Assembly (NCBI RefSeq): GCF_900143285.1
Contig: NZ_FRDN01000018.1
Coordinates: 1 to 64,000, forward strand
Origin: Desulfitobacterium chlororespirans DSM 11544
Lineage (GTDB): Bacteria > Bacillota > Desulfitobacteriia > Desulfitobacteriales > Desulfitobacteriaceae
Direction of reading: 5' to 3'
DNA length: 64,000 nt
The notes under the pieces are model-generated. The model did not search any database. It was not told where the DNA came from and was given only the letters and a program-made list of their open reading frames with translations. Below, piece by piece: positions 17,243 through 25,788 of the stretch; the stretch's first letter is position 1; each line of letters opens with the position of its first letter. Both the position numbers and the translations under genes were made by a program.

Positions 17243-17270
17243 GAAAAAACGCGGCCATCGGGCCGCGTTT
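17243..17270 (-). terminator. Terminator of the sigma/gerW operon
   Basis: AAACGCGGCC-ATCG-GGCCGCGTTT forms a 10-bp GC-rich stem with a tetraloop. On the minus strand it is followed by a run of T. It lies 45 bp after the gerW-like stop codon. Confidence 0.88.
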
Positions 17271-17315
17271 GGTTTGACAGAACGTTGCTTTAAATTGTTT
17301 TCAAGTGGTTAAAGC

Positions 17316-17675
17316 TTAATCATCATCTTCCTTTTGTTCTTTTACCTTATCGACGATTTCCGGAACCATATCCAGAAGCTTTTCTAAGCCGCCGGCTTTC
17401 TTGATGGGAAGGAGCTCGACTTGGTCCCCTTTGATGACGAGGACAGCTGTGGCACTGATTTTAGCCCCTGCGCCGGCGCCGCTGCCGGTGCCGTCGTTGC
17501 CTTTTTCATCTTTGCCACCGCCGCCGCCTGTACCAAGGCCGAAAGTGATGTCGATAAAAGGAATAATCGTGGTTTCGCCGATTTTAATCGGTTCGCCGAT
17601 CACTGTTTTGGACTTGAGAAAGCTTTCCAATTTTTCAAAAATCGCATCGATGTTTTCTTTGGTGTTAATTGACAT
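17316..17675 (-). CDS. gerW: GerW/YtfJ-family sporulation protein
   Basis: A 119-residue protein matching the YtfJ/GerW family: an N-terminal ESFLKSKTVIGEPIKIGETTIIPFIDITFGLG segment, a Gly-rich linker (GTGGGGGKD..., GSGAGAGA), and a C-terminal ISATAVLVIKGDQVELLPI block. In Bacillus, GerW is a forespore protein needed for germination through one receptor pathway. It overlaps the DUF2953 gene by 11 nt, an adjacency known as ytfI-ytfJ in other Firmicutes. It is the last gene of a four-gene operon that begins with an ECF sigma factor. Confidence 0.88.
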   Translation of the reverse strand: MSINTKENIDAIFEKLESFLKSKTVIGEPIKIGETTIIPFIDITFGLGTGGGGGKDEKGNDGTGSGAGAGAKISATAVLVIKGDQVELLPIKKAGGLEKLLDMVPEIVDKVKEQKEDDD

Positions 17676-18387
17676 ATTGAGGACCTCCTTTTGATTTCCT
17701 TGGTTTTTTAAAGATTTTGGAGATATATATGTTTCTAACTGGTTTAGAGAGCATGAATCCTGCCATCATCAAGAGAAGAGCGGGAATCCATACTCTGCCA
17801 CCAATTAAGAATTGCCCTTCAAGATACTCTTCATCGAATACCGGCTGCACATGAACATCATGTCGATGAATCAAGAAATGAAACTGACTGAGCAGCCCGT
17901 AAAGTAAGCCGGTCATCATCGGATCATTGAAGCCTATTTTAGCTGAAACAGATAGAGTATGAGGCTGAAAATGTTTAAGCAGCTTGACCAGGGTTGTGAG
18001 TGCCTCTTTAAGGATGTCCGGCTTTAAAAATTCCTTAAAGGAAGATTTCTTCTTTTCTTTGCTATGTTTGTTTTCCTCTGATTTCCCGGGAGGAGGGAGG
18101 CTTTCTTGCTTTGGCTTGCCGGGAGGTGTTGGGGGCGCAAAGGAATACCTGAACCATCCCAAAACAGTAAGATGGACCCTAAATCTTCCGGGAAAAGTAC
18201 GGCTAAAATCAATCTTTATTCCTCCGAAGAGCCAGATAATAGAGCCTTCTAATCGGCTTTGTTCATATTTCTCTCCGGCTACACGATAGTGGTAAGGCAC
18301 GATGATTAGGATCAGACATAGAAGAAGGACAGCCAAGAGAAGATAACCAAGGACTTGCAACAGGAAACCAAGTATGGATAAGAACAA
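17665..18387 (-). CDS. DUF2953 domain-containing protein (YtfI-like)
   Basis: A 240-residue protein with an N-terminal membrane segment (residues about 5-30), a basic, Lys-rich linker (KEKKKSS), a DUF2953-like core (SAKIGFNDPMMTGLLYGLLSQF with the family's 'G..DP..TG..YG' pattern) and a final hydrophobic stretch. It overlaps gerW by 11 nt, implying translational coupling. The biochemical role of the family is not known; linkage to gerW suggests a sporulation or germination function. Confidence 0.85.
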   Translation of the reverse strand: MFLSILGFLLQVLGYLLLAVLLLCLILIIVPYHYRVAGEKYEQSRLEGSIIWLFGGIKIDFSRTFPGRFRVHLTVLGWFRYSFAPPTPPGKPKQESLPPPGKSEENKHSKEKKKSSFKEFLKPDILKEALTTLVKLLKHFQPHTLSVSAKIGFNDPMMTGLLYGLLSQFHFLIHRHDVHVQPVFDEEYLEGQFLIGGRVWIPALLLMMAGFMLSKPVRNIYISKIFKKPRKSKGGPQYVN

Positions 18388-18407
18388 TAAATCACCTCCA
18401 AAGTCTG

Positions 18408-18854
18408 TTATTTAGCTTTGAGTAATTTGGTGCTCTTGAGCAGACCTTTTGACACTAATTTAAGGGCTGAGGGAGTGGCTTTTAAACCTTCTTTAGCCAG
18501 GTAATTGCCGGTTTTGACACCGGGTACGTAATTGAGAAATTTGCTTGCTGATTTTATATTTTTACGCTGAATTCCCATTAGGGCTGTGAAAGTACTTTGA
18601 GGAGAAGGTTCGAAGACTTGCTCAAGGAGGAGGCCTTTAAGCTGATCCAGTTGCTGATCCAGTTCAGGAGGAAGTGCGATTTCGTAGATAGATTTATCGT
18701 TAAGATCCCAGAAGAGAAGTTTCAGCTCGTTGAGATCTTTCCGACATTCCGGGCAGATCTTAAGATGTTCATCCACCAAGAGCTTTTCCAGGGGATCTAT
18801 GGTACCGTCCAGCAGATCTTGAAGGAGTAATTTATCTAATTTACAAGTCATCAT
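18408..18854 (-). CDS. Anti-sigma factor with zinc-finger (ZAS) domain
   Basis: A 148-residue protein with the H-x3-C-x2-C zinc-binding signature of anti-sigma factors (DEHLKICPECRKDL) near residue 30, followed by a helical tail with no clear membrane helix. The ATG starts directly after the TAA of the sigma factor gene, so the two are translated together. It probably binds and inhibits the ECF sigma encoded just upstream. Confidence 0.8.
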   Translation of the reverse strand: MMTCKLDKLLLQDLLDGTIDPLEKLLVDEHLKICPECRKDLNELKLLFWDLNDKSIYEIALPPELDQQLDQLKGLLLEQVFEPSPQSTFTALMGIQRKNIKSASKFLNYVPGVKTGNYLAKEGLKATPSALKLVSKGLLKSTKLLKAK

Positions 18855-19436
18855 TTATCTCTCCCATAATCCGTCTTTGCTTAAAGATGTCTTAAGGCTT
18901 TTGCGTCCTCTATACAAATAGGTCTTGACTGTTCCTAAAGGAACTCCCATAATCTTAGCGATTTCTTCATATTTCATACCCTTCATATGCCTCAAGATAA
19001 GAGCCATGCGTTCTTCGGCAGGAAGGGCGTGAATGGCTTTGGTCAGGGTCTCTTTTGTATCCAGATATAAAGTTGCTTCCTCGGTCTGATTGCTGGAAGG
19101 AAGCAGTTCCTGGATTTCCTGACCGCTTTCATTGGGTTGATTTAAGGATAGGGTGTCCTTTTTATCTCGGAGATAATTCAAGCACTTATTGACCGTAATT
19201 CGTTTAATCCAGGGGAGCATAGAAAAGCTGTCATCGAAACGATCCAAGGACCTAAAGATGGACAGAAAAACCTCTTGGGTTAAATCGAGAGCATCTTCCT
19301 TGTTTCCGGTATAATGGTAGGCAATCGTATAGATATATTTCTTATACCGATCGTAGAGAAGCTCCAACCCTTGATTTTTATTTTTTCTATAAACTTTCAG
19401 GAGGGTCACATCTGAAGCATCCAAAGCTCGGATCAT
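18855..19436 (-). CDS. ECF-type sigma factor (first module)
   Basis: An RNA polymerase sigma-70 factor of the extracytoplasmic-function group, about 193 residues. Region 2 is clear (LLYDRYKKYIYTIAYHYTG, EDALDLTQEVFL, MLPWIKRITVNKCLNYLRD) and region 4 carries the -35-binding HTH (YEEIAKIMGVPLGTVKTYLYRGRK). The ATG at 19436 is where homology begins, but its ribosome site (AGAAGG) touches the codon; a TTG at 19424 would be better spaced. It heads the sigma, anti-sigma, DUF2953, gerW operon and is divergent from a second ECF gene. Confidence 0.85.
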   Translation of the reverse strand: MIRALDASDVTLLKVYRKNKNQGLELLYDRYKKYIYTIAYHYTGNKEDALDLTQEVFLSIFRSLDRFDDSFSMLPWIKRITVNKCLNYLRDKKDTLSLNQPNESGQEIQELLPSSNQTEEATLYLDTKETLTKAIHALPAEERMALILRHMKGMKYEEIAKIMGVPLGTVKTYLYRGRKSLKTSLSKDGLWER

Positions 19437-19518
19437 CCTTCTATGTTTTATCTCACTTATTAATACACAATACAGCCAATAAAGTTTTGATGATCGCCAT
19501 TTTTTTAAAATTTTTTTT

Positions 19519-19548
19519 AAGACGGGAACCTTTTCCTGCTTATAATCA
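19519..19548 (+). promoter_or_regulatory. Possible ECF-type promoter of the second sigma module
   Basis: GGAACC followed 16 bp later by CATCTA lies between the two divergent sigma genes, resembling ECF -35 (GGAAC/TGAAC) and -10 (CGTCTA) elements. It points to the plus-strand sigma gene and would allow autoregulation. A housekeeping TATAAT overlaps it, so the assignment is weak. Confidence 0.3.
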
Positions 19549-19594
19549 TCTATCAGATGTCTGGACAAATAAACCATACCGAGGTGATAAAGAT

Positions 19595-20158
19595 TTGGAA
19601 CGGGTGGAAACCGAGGGGGTACCCCATATGTTTACAAACACCATCTTCAACCGCAGCAGGGTGACAACCCATGAGGATAAGGAGAGATTTTGCACCTACA
19701 TACATGATTACCAATTAAATATGTTTCGATTAGCGAAGAGTATCGTTCACAATGATGCAGATGCCGAAGATGTAACCGGTGAAGCGATTCTGAAAGCTTA
19801 TCGGAATTTGAGCGAGCTTCGCTCCTTTGGCAGTTTTAAGCCCTGGATTATGAAGATTGTCGTCAATGAAGCCTATTCCTTAGCCAATAGGCGTAAGAAA
19901 GTCATGTATTTGGAAGAACTGGAGGTTCCTGAAGAGAGCACTGAAAGCATGATCAGGGAATCAGGGGAGCTGTGGGCTGCCGTAGAGAAACTTGAAGATG
20001 AGTTTCGCACGATAACCGTACTTTTTTACTATGAGGATATGAGCATCAGGGATATCGGTAAAACGTTAGGTTTGCCCACAGGCACTGTAAAGTCACGTTT
20101 AGCCAGGGCAAGACAAAAATTGAAAATGCTGTTAGTCAATGAAGGGGGTATGGAATAA
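19595..20158 (+). CDS. ECF-type sigma factor (second module)
   Basis: A second ECF sigma factor, about 187 residues. Region 2: YQLNMFRLAKSIVHNDADAEDVTGEAILKAYRNL and FKPWIMKIVVNEAYSLANRR; region 4: YYEDMSIRDIGKTLGLPTGTVKSRLARARQKL. The TTG at 19595 has AGGTGA seven bases upstream; the in-frame ATG at 19628 with GAGGGGG is an alternative start. The next ORF begins right after its stop codon. It differs clearly from the neighbouring divergent sigma factor, so this is not a recent duplication. Confidence 0.85.
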   Translation: MERVETEGVPHMFTNTIFNRSRVTTHEDKERFCTYIHDYQLNMFRLAKSIVHNDADAEDVTGEAILKAYRNLSELRSFGSFKPWIMKIVVNEAYSLANRRKKVMYLEELEVPEESTESMIRESGELWAAVEKLEDEFRTITVLFYYEDMSIRDIGKTLGLPTGTVKSRLARARQKLKMLLVNEGGME

Positions 20159-21547
20159 ATGGAACATCGCAACTTTGACCGGTTTCTAAAAAATCAGGCA
20201 AAGGGTGAGCCGATTAATGTTCCCCCAGGATTTGCGGAAAGGATGGATTCGCTTATGGCTAATTTACCGGAAAAGACGCGGGGAGTGAGAAGGATGCCTA
20301 AGAAAATTCTTCTCGTTGCGGCTGGTTTTATAGTATTTGCTTCGATGTCGGTGGTTGCTTCTCCTCTTGTCGGTGAGATGACCAGCGGTGTTATCGACTA
20401 TTTTAATGTTCCGCGGGATTTCAAATATATCTCCAAGCAAGCGGTTTATGAGCAGTACAACAGCCAAATGGGGGTCTCTGTCAGTGATCAGGGGATTAAG
20501 GTCACTGTGGATAATCTGGCGGTGGATGATAACTATATTAATGTGTTCTATACAGTGGAGAGTGAAGAGCCTATCCGGCTCTTGGGCGATGAGGAGACTA
20601 TAGAGCAGTGGCGTATCAATTGGACCGCCCCTCATTTCTGGTTTAAGGAGGATGGGCGTTATATTCAACCTCCTGCCCAAAATGAGATCGATGCTTATCT
20701 GGAAAATCCTTATACCTTAATAGGTATGCAGCGTTTTGCTGTGGTAGGGACGTTAGGGGATACGGTGAACCTGGAGATTTACGCCGATGAGATCTTTGGT
20801 AAAGAAGGGCGTTGGCATATTCCTTTGAGTGTGGACAAGAGCAGCGTTGCCGTGGAAAGTTTAACGGTTACTCCCAAGCTGAAGGCTAAGGTAAGCACAG
20901 GCTGGAATGGGGAATATAAGCATGATATTACTGTTGAAAAGGTGTCTATTTCTCCCTTTGGCAACCAAATTGTGCTTAGTGAAAGAGCAGAAAATACCTT
21001 TTCTCAGTTTGCTCTTCGGGATGAGCAGGGCCGGTATCTGACGGTCATTCCTACGGCTACCTATGGAGGCAATTTCTTCATAAAAGTCACCAACAACTTT
21101 GAGTTTATCGGGGGCAAAACGGATATGAAGGAACTGACGCTTATTCCGATCGTTACGGGAGATGAAGACGATGGACTGCCGGCCCCGCAACTGATGAGTG
21201 CGGAAATCGGGAGTTATCCGATTTTTATGCCGGAGAGCGAATTAGGCGGCTATGTGATGGAGGATCTGGAGCTGACCTCTGAAAAAGCGGTGGCTACTTT
21301 CCGCCAAGAAGGGGCAGTGGGGATCAGTAATCCGGATCTGAGGCTGTTGGATGAGAATGGTGATAATTTGAGCTTTACAGCTTTTTATGATGACAGTTAT
21401 GACCGGGAAACAAGGAAAATCACTGTTACCCTTACTTTTAAAGATGTCAGTGAAGAAGACATCGCCAAGGTGAAAAAGGTTGGATACTTTACCCGTCCTA
21501 TGAAGCTTAATGAGCATGAAGCGGTAAGGGTTAAACTTGCTGAATAG
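20159..21547 (+). CDS. DUF4179 membrane protein, probable anti-sigma factor
   Basis: A 462-residue protein with a short cytoplasmic N-terminus (about 45 residues), one membrane helix (KILLVAAGFIVFASMSVVASPLV, about residues 45-67) and a large extracellular part. The region just after the helix (GVIDYFN and following) matches the DUF4179 pattern of proteins that pair with ECF sigma factors. Its start codon directly follows the sigma gene stop, so it is the likely membrane-bound anti-sigma for that factor. The N-terminus lacks a ZAS motif. The external signal is unknown. Confidence 0.78.
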   Translation: MEHRNFDRFLKNQAKGEPINVPPGFAERMDSLMANLPEKTRGVRRMPKKILLVAAGFIVFASMSVVASPLVGEMTSGVIDYFNVPRDFKYISKQAVYEQYNSQMGVSVSDQGIKVTVDNLAVDDNYINVFYTVESEEPIRLLGDEETIEQWRINWTAPHFWFKEDGRYIQPPAQNEIDAYLENPYTLIGMQRFAVVGTLGDTVNLEIYADEIFGKEGRWHIPLSVDKSSVAVESLTVTPKLKAKVSTGWNGEYKHDITVEKVSISPFGNQIVLSERAENTFSQFALRDEQGRYLTVIPTATYGGNFFIKVTNNFEFIGGKTDMKELTLIPIVTGDEDDGLPAPQLMSAEIGSYPIFMPESELGGYVMEDLELTSEKAVATFRQEGAVGISNPDLRLLDENGDNLSFTAFYDDSYDRETRKITVTLTFKDVSEEDIAKVKKVGYFTRPMKLNEHEAVRVKLAE

Positions 21548-21633
21548 GCTAAAAGCAATTAATTAGTAAGATGTGCATACTCTATTTTATTTATTCTGAA
21601 TAGTTTGGGCGGGAAAAAAGGAAAGCAATAAGA

Positions 21634-21678
21634 AGAAACCCGGGGAAATTCTTTTAAAGGATTTATCCGGGCTTTCAT
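21634..21678. terminator. Hairpin between convergent genes
   Basis: GAAACCCGG and CCGGGCTTTC arms with an inner AAAT/ATTT pairing form an imperfect stem between the DUF4179 gene and the manC-like gene. It is a plausible bidirectional terminator with mismatches. Confidence 0.5.
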
Positions 21679-21698
21679 CACTTTATGATTTATTTATT

Positions 21699-23078
21699 TT
21701 AATAGTAGTGTTCAACATAGACGCAGTGCTCAACGACTTCTTGCCAGAAGAGGTAAATGCGGGTGATATCTTCTTCGATTAAGTTAATCCCGGATTGAAC
21801 TTCGATGAGTTCCAAATCAGAGATCGCTTTCAGACCATGTTTCGTGCCACCTGGAATATGCAGGACATCCCCTGATTTCACTGGATAAATTTTGCCATCG
21901 CAGGCAAACAGTCCGTTCCCGCTGGTAATAGTCCATACTTCAGTACGCATGCCATGAACCTGGTAACTTAAACATTTATCATGGTGAAGGTGAAGTTTTT
22001 TGGTTAGAATCTCATAACCATCTAAGGATTTTGAATGATCGAGGACATAGTACCAACCCCAGCGCCTCTCTTCATACCTAGGGCGATTCGGATAATCGCC
22101 GGTAAAGTCCTTCAAGCGGGGGCTTGAGTCTTTGTCGGCCACAAGGATGCCATCGGGGCCAGCAGCTACCACTATATCTAAGGTTCCCAAGGTGAGGATG
22201 GGTATGTCCAGTTCATTGATAATATGGGTATTCACCGAATCCGGGCTTATAGCCCCTTTACCGATTATCTGCGGCAAGATAGGGGTTATGGTCTTCCATG
22301 TACCAATGTCTAACCAGTATCCATCATACTTAACAGCAATTATTTGAGAGGAATTTTCCAATACTTCATAATCAAAGCTTGTTCTTGGCAGGGAGGAATA
22401 ACAATGGCGCAGGTCCTCGTATTGAGTTGGGAAGCGATGGCTTTTTAACCAGTTGAGAATAAAACCTAGCTTAAAAGCAAATACGCCGCTATTCCATAGA
22501 GCCCCATCTTTGATTATTTTTGCTGCCGCTTCGGGTTTAGGCTTTTCCACAAAACGCTCTATTCTCAAAAAGTCAGGGGCCACCGGCCCTGAGGAGGGAA
22601 CCATATATCCAAAAGAAGAGGAAGGAGATGTGGGTGTGATCCCAATTAATCCGACTTCCCCGTGTTCTTCAGTCAATAATTGGGCAAGTTTCCTATAGTT
22701 ATCAAAAAAGTTCTCTGCAGCATACGTATCGATGGGGGCAACGATGACGGCTTCGTCGGGATTAAGGTTTTCCTGAGTATGCAGGTGAGAGCAGGCAAGA
22801 GCAATAGCGGGAAAGGTGTCCCGTTGCTCAGGTTCGCAGACGACTTTAATTTCAGGACTAAGTTGGGAAATGAGATTATCAGTCTGAGGCTCACAACAGA
22901 CAATAAGCGTCGATGAGGCCAATCCCTTGGCCTGAAGCTGCCGCCATACCCGTTGGGCCATTGACTCGACCCGACCTTCTTGGTTTTGGAGAAGTTTGAT
23001 GAATTGTTTAGGGCGCGCCGGGTTGGAAATGGGCCAAAGTCTTTTTCCTGCCCCACCGGAAAGTAAAATGAGTTGCAT
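21699..23078 (-). CDS. manC: Mannose-1-phosphate guanylyltransferase with C-terminal cupin (ManC type)
   Basis: A 459-residue two-domain enzyme. The N-terminal nucleotidyltransferase begins ILLSGGAGKRLWPISNP..PKQF, the GDP-mannose pyrophosphorylase signature, with FVEKPKPE further on. The C-terminal part is a type II phosphomannose isomerase-like cupin (HIPGGTKHGLKAI, LELIEVQSG). It makes GDP-mannose from mannose-1-phosphate for surface glycans and may also isomerise the sugar phosphate. GGGGAG lies six bases before the ATG. It is 20 bp downstream of a response regulator gene, so it appears to be part of a two-component operon, which is unusual. Confidence 0.88.
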   Translation of the reverse strand: MQLILLSGGAGKRLWPISNPARPKQFIKLLQNQEGRVESMAQRVWRQLQAKGLASSTLIVCCEPQTDNLISQLSPEIKVVCEPEQRDTFPAIALACSHLHTQENLNPDEAVIVAPIDTYAAENFFDNYRKLAQLLTEEHGEVGLIGITPTSPSSSFGYMVPSSGPVAPDFLRIERFVEKPKPEAAAKIIKDGALWNSGVFAFKLGFILNWLKSHRFPTQYEDLRHCYSSLPRTSFDYEVLENSSQIIAVKYDGYWLDIGTWKTITPILPQIIGKGAISPDSVNTHIINELDIPILTLGTLDIVVAAGPDGILVADKDSSPRLKDFTGDYPNRPRYEERRWGWYYVLDHSKSLDGYEILTKKLHLHHDKCLSYQVHGMRTEVWTITSGNGLFACDGKIYPVKSGDVLHIPGGTKHGLKAISDLELIEVQSGINLIEEDITRIYLFWQEVVEHCVYVEHYY

Positions 23079-23098
23079 GATGATCTCCCCAGCTCTGA

Positions 23099-23791
23099 TT
23101 ATTCGATAATAAGCTTATATCCGACTCCTCTTAACGTCCTTATATGGAAAAGCTGTGGTTTGTCAAGTTCAATTTTCTCCCTTAAGCGGCTAATAAGAAC
23201 GGTTACCGTATCATCATTGCCATAATAGTCTGCTTGCCAGATTTGATAGAGCAGCTGCTTGCGGGTAAAAACTTTGTTGGGATGCTTGGCGAGGAACCAA
23301 AGCATGTCAAATTCTTTAGCGGTTAACTCCACAGGCTGATCGTTGATCGCAACTTCACGTGTTGAAGGGTTGATATAAAGGCCGCTGCTGTTGAAAACGC
23401 TGGAATCCGGGGTCGGTGCGCTTTCCTCCTTGCGGGTACGGCGTAAGACGGCTTTAACGCGCAGGCAGAGTTCCACAGGGCTGAAGGGTTTGGCAAGATA
23501 GTCGTCGACACCAAGGTTGAACCCCAATATTTTATCCAGCTCCTCGTTTCGCACCGATAGAATGATGATAGGGACTGAAGAGGTTTCTCGAACCGTTCTG
23601 CAGACTTGGAAACCGTCCACATGAGGGAGCATTAAATCAAGAATGATCAGTTCGGGTTCCTGACGGTGGAATTGTTCGATAGCCTGGCTCCCGTCAAGAG
23701 CTGTAATCACTTCATAGCCTTCCCGCCGTAAGCTATGCTCGATAATCTTGAGAATTTTAGGTTCATCGTCGACGACCAAAACCTTTGGCAT
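23099..23791 (-). CDS. OmpR/PhoB-family response regulator
   Basis: A 230-residue regulator with an N-terminal receiver domain (acidic pair in VVDDEPK, phospho-acceptor Asp in LIILDLMLPHVDG, Lys in YLAKPFSP) and a C-terminal winged-helix DNA-binding domain ending in LRGVGYKL. AGAAGGG precedes the ATG. It lies 15 bp after the haem-type sensor kinase gene and 20 bp before manC. It should be phosphorylated by that kinase and activate or repress genes including its own operon. Confidence 0.93.
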   Translation of the reverse strand: MPKVLVVDDEPKILKIIEHSLRREGYEVITALDGSQAIEQFHRQEPELIILDLMLPHVDGFQVCRTVRETSSVPIIILSVRNEELDKILGFNLGVDDYLAKPFSPVELCLRVKAVLRRTRKEESAPTPDSSVFNSSGLYINPSTREVAINDQPVELTAKEFDMLWFLAKHPNKVFTRKQLLYQIWQADYYGNDDTVTVLISRLREKIELDKPQLFHIRTLRGVGYKLIIE

Positions 23792-23806
23792 GATGTACCC
23801 TTCTTT

Positions 23807-25495
23807 CTAAATAGTGTCTGCTCGGTATGAAGCGGTAGTCGGAATGGTGAAATGGAATGTACTTCCTTGTCCTGGAAAACTATCAACATGGATTTTCCCG
23901 CCGTGGAGCTCGATCATTTGCTTAGTAACCGCCAGGCCGAGTCCTAATCCACCAAATTCGCGGCAGGTACCGGAGTCGACCTGATAAAACTTTTCAAAAA
24001 TTTGCTGGAGTTGTTCCGGGGCAATTCCCCGGCCAGTGTCCGACAGAGAGACTTGAATCTCTTCTTTTTCTTCATTATAGTGGGCCTGGAGATGAATTTT
24101 TCCGCGGCAAGGGGTGAATTTAATCGCATTGGATAAAAGGTTCATAAGGATCTGTTTGATCTTGTTCTTGTCGGCTTCGATGGCAGGCAAATCAGGGGGA
24201 ATATCCATAGAAAACTGCAGTTTATTATTCTGAATCATGGGGTTAAAGATGTTTTCGAGGACAGCAGTAACCTCAGAGAATTCAAAGAAGGTCGGATGAA
24301 GATGCAACTTATTCTGCTCGATTTTCGAGAAATCCAAAAGATCGGTGATGAGATCCAGTAAATGGTGGGCGCTTTGGTAAATATCAAACAGATATTCAGA
24401 AGACTCAGGAACGTCCACCCCTTGTTGAATGAGGATTTCGCTGTAGGCGATGATCGAAGTAAGAGGGGTCTGCAATTCGTGACTCATAAGAGCAATGAAT
24501 TCTGACTTGACCTCGTTGGCCTTTGTTAATTCTTCATTGATACGATGCAGGCTTTCTTGATGGAGACGCAGGGCGTGATTTGCCTTAAGCAGTTCAATGG
24601 TTCTCTCGTCGACCTTAGACTCCAGCGTTTCATAGAGGTTTTGCAGATTATTCGCCATTGTAAAGAGATTGTTTTGCAGGACGTGAATTTCATAATTTTC
24701 GGCGGGAGCCATAGCAGGAATGGAGAGCTGCCCCTCGCTGAAATGGGTCGCTAAATCAGCCATGCTTTCAAGAGGTTTTACCACTCGACAACGGATGACC
24801 AAGTAGATTGCGGCCGATAGGCTAATAATCAGGATTAAGGTCGAAATAAGATCTTGAATGATGGCGGAAGAAAGCTCGGCGTAAGTTGGCTCTAAGGGGG
24901 CCGTGATGCTGATGACCCCGGCAAAATCCTCTAATTGTGCTCCTTCACGGGGGTATCCCGTAATATCTATACTTCCAGCAGGACCACCATGGCAACTCAA
25001 ACAACCTTCTTCATAGTGAAGAGGCACTAAATACCGGTAGGTTTTATTTGTATAATCGATGGAATAGTATTCGGTCAAACTGCGATCCTGGTAGAACTTT
25101 TTTAAAACCTCTTGCTCGTATGGGTCAGGAGCATTGACTGAATTCCGCACATTAAGCTGAGTTTGCTTAAAAGTATAGCCTAAAGTCCCGTTAAATATTT
25201 CGGAAATCCCCCGAATAGCTACCGAAGGATTAAAATGCTTAAAATTCAGGGTGCCATCCCTGTCGACATTGATCACGTCTTGTTGTTCAGCGATGAAGAC
25301 ACGAGTCGCAATCAGCTCCTGGGCAAGCATAGAAGTGCTATTGTGGAGGTTTTTAAGAGCTAATTGATATTGCTGATAGCCGCTGATTGCGATGTATACA
25401 CTCATAAACATGGTAATAATTATGGCAACCAGCCCTAGTATTTGGGTATTAAGATATCTCTGAGGGGATTTTTTAAATAATTTCAAAATGTTCAT
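23807..25495 (-). CDS. Sensor histidine kinase with DUF3365 (c-haem-like) sensor domain
   Basis: A membrane histidine kinase of about 562 residues. An N-terminal membrane helix is followed by an extracellular DUF3365/Tll0287-like domain carrying a CxxCH haem c attachment motif (EGCLSCHGG, C165-H169 from this start), a second helix, a HAMP-like linker, and the kinase core: H-box FIALMSHELQTPLTSI, N-box LMNLLSNAIKFTP, G-boxes DTGRGIAP and GLGLGLAVTKQ. It probably senses redox state, oxygen, NO or a haem ligand outside the membrane. The ATG at 25495 has AAGG touching it; a TTG three codons later is better spaced. Confidence 0.9.
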   Translation of the reverse strand: MNILKLFKKSPQRYLNTQILGLVAIIITMFMSVYIAISGYQQYQLALKNLHNSTSMLAQELIATRVFIAEQQDVINVDRDGTLNFKHFNPSVAIRGISEIFNGTLGYTFKQTQLNVRNSVNAPDPYEQEVLKKFYQDRSLTEYYSIDYTNKTYRYLVPLHYEEGCLSCHGGPAGSIDITGYPREGAQLEDFAGVISITAPLEPTYAELSSAIIQDLISTLILIISLSAAIYLVIRCRVVKPLESMADLATHFSEGQLSIPAMAPAENYEIHVLQNNLFTMANNLQNLYETLESKVDERTIELLKANHALRLHQESLHRINEELTKANEVKSEFIALMSHELQTPLTSIIAYSEILIQQGVDVPESSEYLFDIYQSAHHLLDLITDLLDFSKIEQNKLHLHPTFFEFSEVTAVLENIFNPMIQNNKLQFSMDIPPDLPAIEADKNKIKQILMNLLSNAIKFTPCRGKIHLQAHYNEEKEEIQVSLSDTGRGIAPEQLQQIFEKFYQVDSGTCREFGGLGLGLAVTKQMIELHGGKIHVDSFPGQGSTFHFTIPTTASYRADTI

Positions 25496-25706
25496 CCTTG
25501 CAATTATAAAAATTTTCAGACCTATAAGGTTATATTGCTGTAAATTTCCGATTTCCCAAAAATACAATAAACGCAATAAATGCAATTAGGATAGAGTGGA
25601 TTCCCCTTCTTTGCGTACATTGTATCGAAGCCTGATTGAGTAGTCAACCATAGGGATCTTCTGGAAAACCGACTTGCCAGGGTAATCCGAGAAAATATCA
25701 AAAAGA

Positions 25707-25735
25707 CGTAAAGCCGCCTGTAAGGCGGCTTTACG
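25707..25735 (-). terminator. Minus-strand terminator-like hairpin upstream of the kinase gene
   Basis: A perfect 12-bp stem (CGTAAAGCCGCC, 25707-25718; 25724-25735) with a 5-nt loop. On the minus strand it is followed by TCTTTTT. No minus-strand gene lies upstream of it, so it may be an attenuator in the kinase operon leader or insulate it from antisense transcripts. Between 25496 and 25706 no gene is visible. Confidence 0.65.
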
Positions 25736-25788
25736 CATGTCCGGAAACAGGGGATTTGACGATGTAATAATTCTGCAAGAAATGTGTG

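Noticed and set aside
19437-19577. N-terminal extension of the first ECF sigma factor
   Set aside because: The 47 extra residues are outside the sigma homology, lack a ribosome site and would overlap the divergent gene's regulatory DNA.
19487-19594. N-terminal extension of the second ECF sigma factor
   Set aside because: It overlaps the divergent promoter region and the sequence (MMIAIFLKFFLRR) is not sigma-like; a TTG with a good ribosome site lies at 19595.
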